From contig RWJK01001098.1 in the NCBI GenBank assembly GCA_004335835.1, positions 40,105-104,104 on the forward strand: a stretch of 64,000 bases of DNA, given 5' to 3'. The translations under genes were made by a program, and so were the position numbers. Positions 59,433 to 64,000 of the stretch are shown in pieces; position 1 is the first letter of the stretch, and every line of letters begins with the position of its first letter. Source of the stretch: Scenedesmus sp. ARA3. Taxonomy: Eukaryota > Chlorophyta > Chlorophyceae > Sphaeropleales > Scenedesmaceae. A model generated the notes under the pieces. That model did not search any database, was not told the DNA's origin, and worked only from the letters and a program-made list of their open reading frames with translations.

Positions 59433-61127
59433 CTGCAGCAGCAGCTGCCAGCACGGATTGAGTCAAGCGAGCCTTGACAGGAGCATTGTGACTGCTGCCT
59501 GGCCAAAAAACACCCACAAAAGCAGAAGCAGAAGCAGCAGGCACACAATGAAGCATCTGCCGCAGCAGTGGTGTGAAGACGACGTGCAAGGCGTTCTAAG
59601 ACTGGTGATCCAGTCTAGACATGTGTCGTTGAGCTGCAAAATGACTGTCAAAAGAACTGGTGTGGTTTCAAGCAAAACGCTGTACAGGTCATCTGCATGC
59701 CATGGACAACCAGATAGCATGTGACACACATAACATCTGATATAGGCACGCCTACTCGCTTCATCTATCACAGGCAGCAGTAGCAGCAAACCGCACACAT
59801 GCACGCTAGGTCTACATGCATTGCCCCAAGCAGCTGAATGGGGAGATACACCTCAGCCACCCCGACACGCCACCCAGAACACAACCAGAGGCCACACCAG
59901 AGCACGACAGTGCAGCAGCAGGGGCCTGAACTAACAAGGCAGACCAGCAGCGTCACATGCAGATGCTCACAAGCACAGCGATGCTGGAAGAGGCTGCAGC
60001 AGCGCCTACATCAAACGGCCAGGTACGAAGCACTGCAAGCCGGTATTGCAGTCTGGCAGGGCGCAAAGCACAGCACACCCGGAATCTGACAGTGCCACAA
60101 TCGACAGGTGACGAGGCCGCTTCAGATGTTGCCACAGCTGCGGCAAGCCCGCAATCAACTGAGGCAAAGAGGCAGTCAGCTCCAAGCATTCCTGAACAGT
60201 GCAGGTGCCGTTTTCTAGCCAAGGCTGGCTGCGGCAGCCCGCCAGAATTCAAACGCCAGTCAAACTCAAAACTGACACTGACTGCGGCAGCCTGCCAGGA
60301 TTCAAACGCCAGTCAAATCAACTCGATAACTGACACCAACAGATCATACTCATGATGCCACAACATGCCAAGCAAGTCTCTACAGGTTGTCTCATGCAGG
60401 TGCACCGCATATCATACGTTGGAGCAGCAGCAGCAGCAGCAGCAGCAGCTCTCAGCACGCCAGATGGCACATACGTTGTTGCACTAGTCAACATACATAG
60501 CAGGCGGTAGGGCATGTGTTTCACAAACCTACACACCATGCCTCACATGCTGCACAGCTGCCACATTACACACGGCAGCACGAGAGGCCCACCGGACTGT
60601 CCTGACCCTCTTTTGTTTTGTTAAGAGCAGGACGCCGGGAGCTCATACGTTGGAATACGTTGGTGTTTATTCTACCGACAGCCGCACAACAGCCGCCGAG
60701 ACGCGCAGCTGGCACACATGCCACAGGCTGACAAACGCGCCTTGTTCATAGCAGCATTCAACTCAAACTACTAACTCGCATTCACACTGTATCGTGCGCA
60801 GACAGCCGCAGGCTCCGTTCCACATCAGAAACCTACGCCTTCAAACCGCCGCTGCCGGCGCCAACGCGTGCGTTAATAAACAGTACCGGCTTCTGCCACC
60901 GAAGCACGACCGCAGGCTCTAACCCATAACCACGGCAGACGCCGCTGCGCCGCCACAACACGACAGCTAGCACGCTAGCTCGCGACACACCAACTTGTCA
61001 GCAGCTGCTGCAGCTGCTGCCCTCAACAGCGCCACCGCTGGCGCCACAGCAGGCGCTGCCAACCTCCCCACCCACAACGCCGCCACAAATCAACAGCCAG
61101 CAACCTAGGTAGCAACACACCAACTTG
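59433..61127. other. Mostly unassigned, includes copy of a gene end
   Basis: 60985-61060 repeats 61105-61180, the 3' coding end and stop of the multi-span membrane gene. Apart from that and the candidate near 60 kb, nothing is supported. Confidence 0.5.
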
Positions 61128-63043
61128 TCAGCAGCTGCTGCAGGCGCTGCCACCTGTCCCGCCCTCGACTGCACAGCCGCCGGCACCACAGCAGGCCGGC
61201 TGTGCAGCAGCAGCAGCAGCAGCAGCCTTCGCCACCGGCACCGGCCGCATAATGCTGCTGCCCCAAAAGCCCAGCCGCTTGGCATTTGCCGCGCCTGCCA
61301 CGCCTGCCAATCCATTGCCGCCGGTGGCTGCTGACTCTGCTTGGGTCAAACCGCCAGACAGAAACGCCTGCCTCGCTGCAGCCTCCACTTGCAGGACGAT
61401 CATGCAAGGCACAACCAGCCCAGCAGCAATCAGCTGCAATCCCGGCAGCAGCGCCGCGCCGCGCGTGCACAGCAGCAGCGCGACTGTCTGCATGAGCTGC
61501 ATAGGGATGAAGGCTGAGAAGCGCAGCATGGTGCATGCCACAGTAAGGGCATGCAGCAGCGTCAGCAGCAGCAAGCCACTGCCAGCTGGCTGGCTAGCTG
61601 CATGCAGGCCACTACTGATCATCGCCAGACGGCTTAGCACATGCAGCGGCTCCCGTAGCGCAAGGTATTTGCGGTTGGGTGCTTTCAAGGCTACCAGCAG
61701 TAGTGCTGCCATCGGCAGCAGCAGCAGCAGCACCGCAGGAGGCACCACGAGCGCCCAGGACGCTGCTGCTGCTGCTGCGCAGCCTTGATCGGCGGCAGGA
61801 GCTCGACAGAAGCCCAACAGACACCAGCACGGCGAGGAAGATTGCTCATTTGCAACCGCCGCCGAATCTGCAACTGTCACCCTTCCTGCTGCCGCGCTTG
61901 CTGCTGCTGCTGCCGTCTGCCAGCTGACACGCAGTGACGTGCACAGCACCAGCAGGCACCATAAGCTGCTCAAGAACAGGTCGATTGTGCGCTTGCTGCG
62001 CACTGCACAACCCTGGAACCCTCGTTCCAGCTGCGCTGCCCTGAACTGCAGCGGCCGCAGCTGAGATACGGCTACAGCAGCTAAGCCGGGCAGCAGCTGC
62101 ACCAGCAGCTGGCACTTGCTGTTGCTGCAGCGCCCGCCCCTGCTGCTGCTGCTGCCGGCGAGCGTCTGCTGCAGCTGAGGTAATAGCGCAAGCACTAGCA
62201 AGCATGCCACGACGCCTAGCATCAGGGGACCTGCTGCCTGGCAGAAATTTGTCACTCGCAACCTATGCAGCTCCTGCAGGACCTCACTGCTGCTGCTGCT
62301 GCTGCTGCCGCATGCTGCTGCTGGCTCGCCCTGTGCAGCGGGCTTGCAGGATGCGGCGTCAGCTGCTGCTGCTGCTGCTGCGGAAGCAGCCGGCTGCTGA
62401 TCAGCAGCCGCCTGCATGCACTGGGGTAGCTGCTGATCCTGGCCTGTGCAACTCGGCTCCTGCTGGACATGCTGCTGCTGCTGCTGCTGCAGGGCAGGTT
62501 CTGCATGGCTGCTGCTCAGCTGCTGCTGGGGTGCTGCAGTGCGCTGCTTCCTGGCTGGTCTTGCCAGGCACGGAGGCGCAGAAGCCTGCACAGCAAACAG
62601 TGCAGAAACAGTGCAAAACGAACGGGCATGGCGGTTGTCCCTCAGCTGTTGCATAGCTTACGGGGTGCGGTTGTGCTGCGCAACATGCAGCGAGAGAGAT
62701 GCTGCTGCGTGCTGCAATCATACAACAGCATCGCTGCTTTGGGCGCACTGCTGGTGCCACGTTTGCATATTTACTTGACCTGCGAGTTGACCTGAAGCAA
62801 TAGCTGTGTGCCCGCACTGCGGCGTGTGACTCATGGCATGTGCTGCTGCTGCACAGCACCCATGGGTTTACAGCACCTGACCAGTCTCACCTGCTGCACA
62901 GAGGCAGTCAGCGCTTGCTGATCCAACAGAAACATGTCCTTGAAGCAAAACACTGCATCCTGCACCTCTTCAACGGCCCAGGCTGATCTGCTTTGTAGAA
63001 GATACCCTTCCAGAGCTATGCACCCGAGGCTCCCATGGTCCGC
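61128..63043 (-). CDS. Multi-span membrane protein, unknown (3' part of gene)
   Basis: Two exons are clear: 63043-62891 (51 codons, ADHGSLGCIALEGYLLQS ... LTASVQQ) and 62585-61128 (485 residues and stop); both junctions are phase 0. The second exon could also be read from an ATG at 62654. After a Gln/Ser-rich linker there are about seven hydrophobic segments, for example LMLGVVACLLVLALL, LFLSSLWCLLVLCTSL, ALVVPPAVLLLLLPMAALLL and LIAAGLVVPCMIVLQV, then a Gly/Ala/Cys tail ending CSSC. No family is recognised. Upstream, 63294-63135 looks like another exon (MVRPRIQPFIAATYMDGHLL in one frame) but no donor fits, so the 5' end is unresolved. Confidence 0.65.
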
Positions 63044-63735
63044 CTGCGAAGCCAAGGAGTCAAAGCAGCAGTCGATTGGGTACTCGTACCGGCTTTGACA
63101 GCAACAAGATTGTCACGGACGGGCAGGCGCTCACCAGTGCACAGGTCATGGGCATTCATGCCTTCGCCCCAAGGTGACGCGCAGATCGCCTTCGATGTTT
63201 GGCTGCAAATACCCACAGGAGAGTAGTAAGTGGCCATCCATGTAAGTTGCAGCGATGAAGGGCTGTATGCGTGGGCGGACCATCGCCTGCCCACCTGCAA
63301 GAGGGGACAGCAGGTAGCCTGGCCAAACCGCCACGGTGTCCGTGTTCAACTAAAATATCTTACTCCCACTAAAACACATTACATGCGGCAGATAACCATG
63401 CTCAGCTCTCGTTGTGGCGAAAAGCAAATCTTTCCGAGTGAACGCACATACCAAGGCCCCTGAGGCTGCTTTTGCATGCACTATGATCTTGACAATCCGC
63501 ACGTTGCTCTGGCTTGCTTGTGATGCAGAAAGCACGCCCACACTTCTGATTGTTACAGCGCCTGCTCGTGTGCTCTGCCCAGCATGGACACATGGGGTCG
63601 CAGGACCTTATGCACGGCATTGTTTCGTTTTATAATGACATTGTAATGTATCGATTCATGCTCACCGCTATCCATTTTGCTTCAAAACGTGTTGCGTGAG
63701 TTGGGTGTCGCGTGACCTGCATACACACAGACCAC

Positions 63736-64000
63736 ATGAGTGCTACTTCGAAATACGCTACTCGGGAGTCTAGGCTTGCATTAGACTTCCATGCTTGCCT
63801 GTGGGATGAGATGGGCGCACCGGAGAACTGTCGAGTCAGCGTGCTCTCTGAGCCTGCAGGAGTAGTGCCAGATGTGAATGGAATGTCATTTCGATATATA
63901 TGCTTTGTAGAAGGCAGCCCAGTGGTAGTGCCGGAGAGCTTCCTGGGCACGCAGGCGGAAATGCAACATGTCATCGAGCGTCTCAGCAGCCCGCTGCTGT
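63736..64000 (+). CDS. Start of an unknown gene, cut by the window edge
   Basis: An open frame from ATG (63736) runs 88 codons to the end of the window without a stop: MSATSKYATRESRLALDFHA, then WDEMGAPENCRVSVLSEPAG, FRYICFVEGSPVVVPESFLG and VIERLSSPLL. It is balanced in composition and free of CAG repeats, so probably real. No family is recognised. It is divergent from the membrane-protein gene. Confidence 0.5.
   Translation, partial: MSATSKYATRESRLALDFHACLWDEMGAPENCRVSVLSEPAGVVPDVNGMSFRYICFVEGSPVVVPESFLGTQAEMQHVIERLSSPLL

Noticed and set aside
62204..62656. Plus-strand 150-residue frame
   Set aside because: Antisense of the multi-span membrane protein exon, which has coherent hydrophobic helices and phase-matched splicing.
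1..64000. tRNA, rRNA or organelle insertions
   Set aside because: No tRNA-like cloverleaf with a GTTCRA loop, no ribosomal RNA signature and no organelle gene sequence was seen on reading both strands; a dedicated tRNA search was not possible here.

Overview
This is a nuclear window from a green alga. Every clear gene is split by GT-AG introns (one GC-AG), all three stop codons are used, and the products are plastid and eukaryotic families: fibrillin, a DUF1517 plastid protein, a plastid-type LON-substrate-domain protein, a plant-type 3-ketoacyl-CoA synthase and a Tctex1 dynein light chain. CAG/CTG trinucleotide runs are extremely abundant in introns and coding sequence. A chlorophyte such as a Sphaeropleales/Scenedesmus-like alga fits, but the species is inferred from style, not proven.

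Layout. 1865-4331 (-): small secreted protein. 6818-12845 (-): very-long-chain 3-ketoacyl-CoA synthase, head-to-head with 12878-16228 (+): LON-substrate-domain protein; only 32 bases separate the two start codons. 18984-19748 (-): single-span membrane protein with a basic AT-hook-like tail, divergent from 20000-22702 (+): plastid fibrillin. 23837-24529 (+): intronless unknown. 26087-32278 (-): secreted subtilase. 33259-36200 (-): plastid-targeted SAM methyltransferase, divergent from 36567-37826 (+): Tctex1 dynein light chain. 39950-43910 (-): DUF1517 protein. 44439-44976: a non-autonomous inverted-repeat transposon. 45283-53365 (-): large poly-Gln secreted glycoprotein. 53937-55801 (-): FHIT-type histidine-triad hydrolase. 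55802-61127: mostly unassigned, a few candidate exons. 61128-63043 (-): multi-span membrane protein, 5' part unresolved. 63736-64000 (+): start of a gene that leaves the window.

Exon models were built by hand from splice sites and reading-phase agreement. For nearly all multi-exon genes the phases close exactly; exceptions are noted in the entries.

The most striking signal is not one gene. In almost every multi-exon gene the introns, and often the sequence just past the stop codon, contain one to five diverged tandem copies of the neighbouring exon end together with its splice site. More than twenty junctions show this. In the DUF1517 gene the copies lie between two CAG|GT sites, so splicing from the first to the last restores the frame, as the tandem-duplication model of intron birth predicts. 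The genes share no obvious pathway: lipid elongation, plastid maintenance, proteolysis, motility and cell surface are mixed, as is usual in a eukaryotic chromosome.
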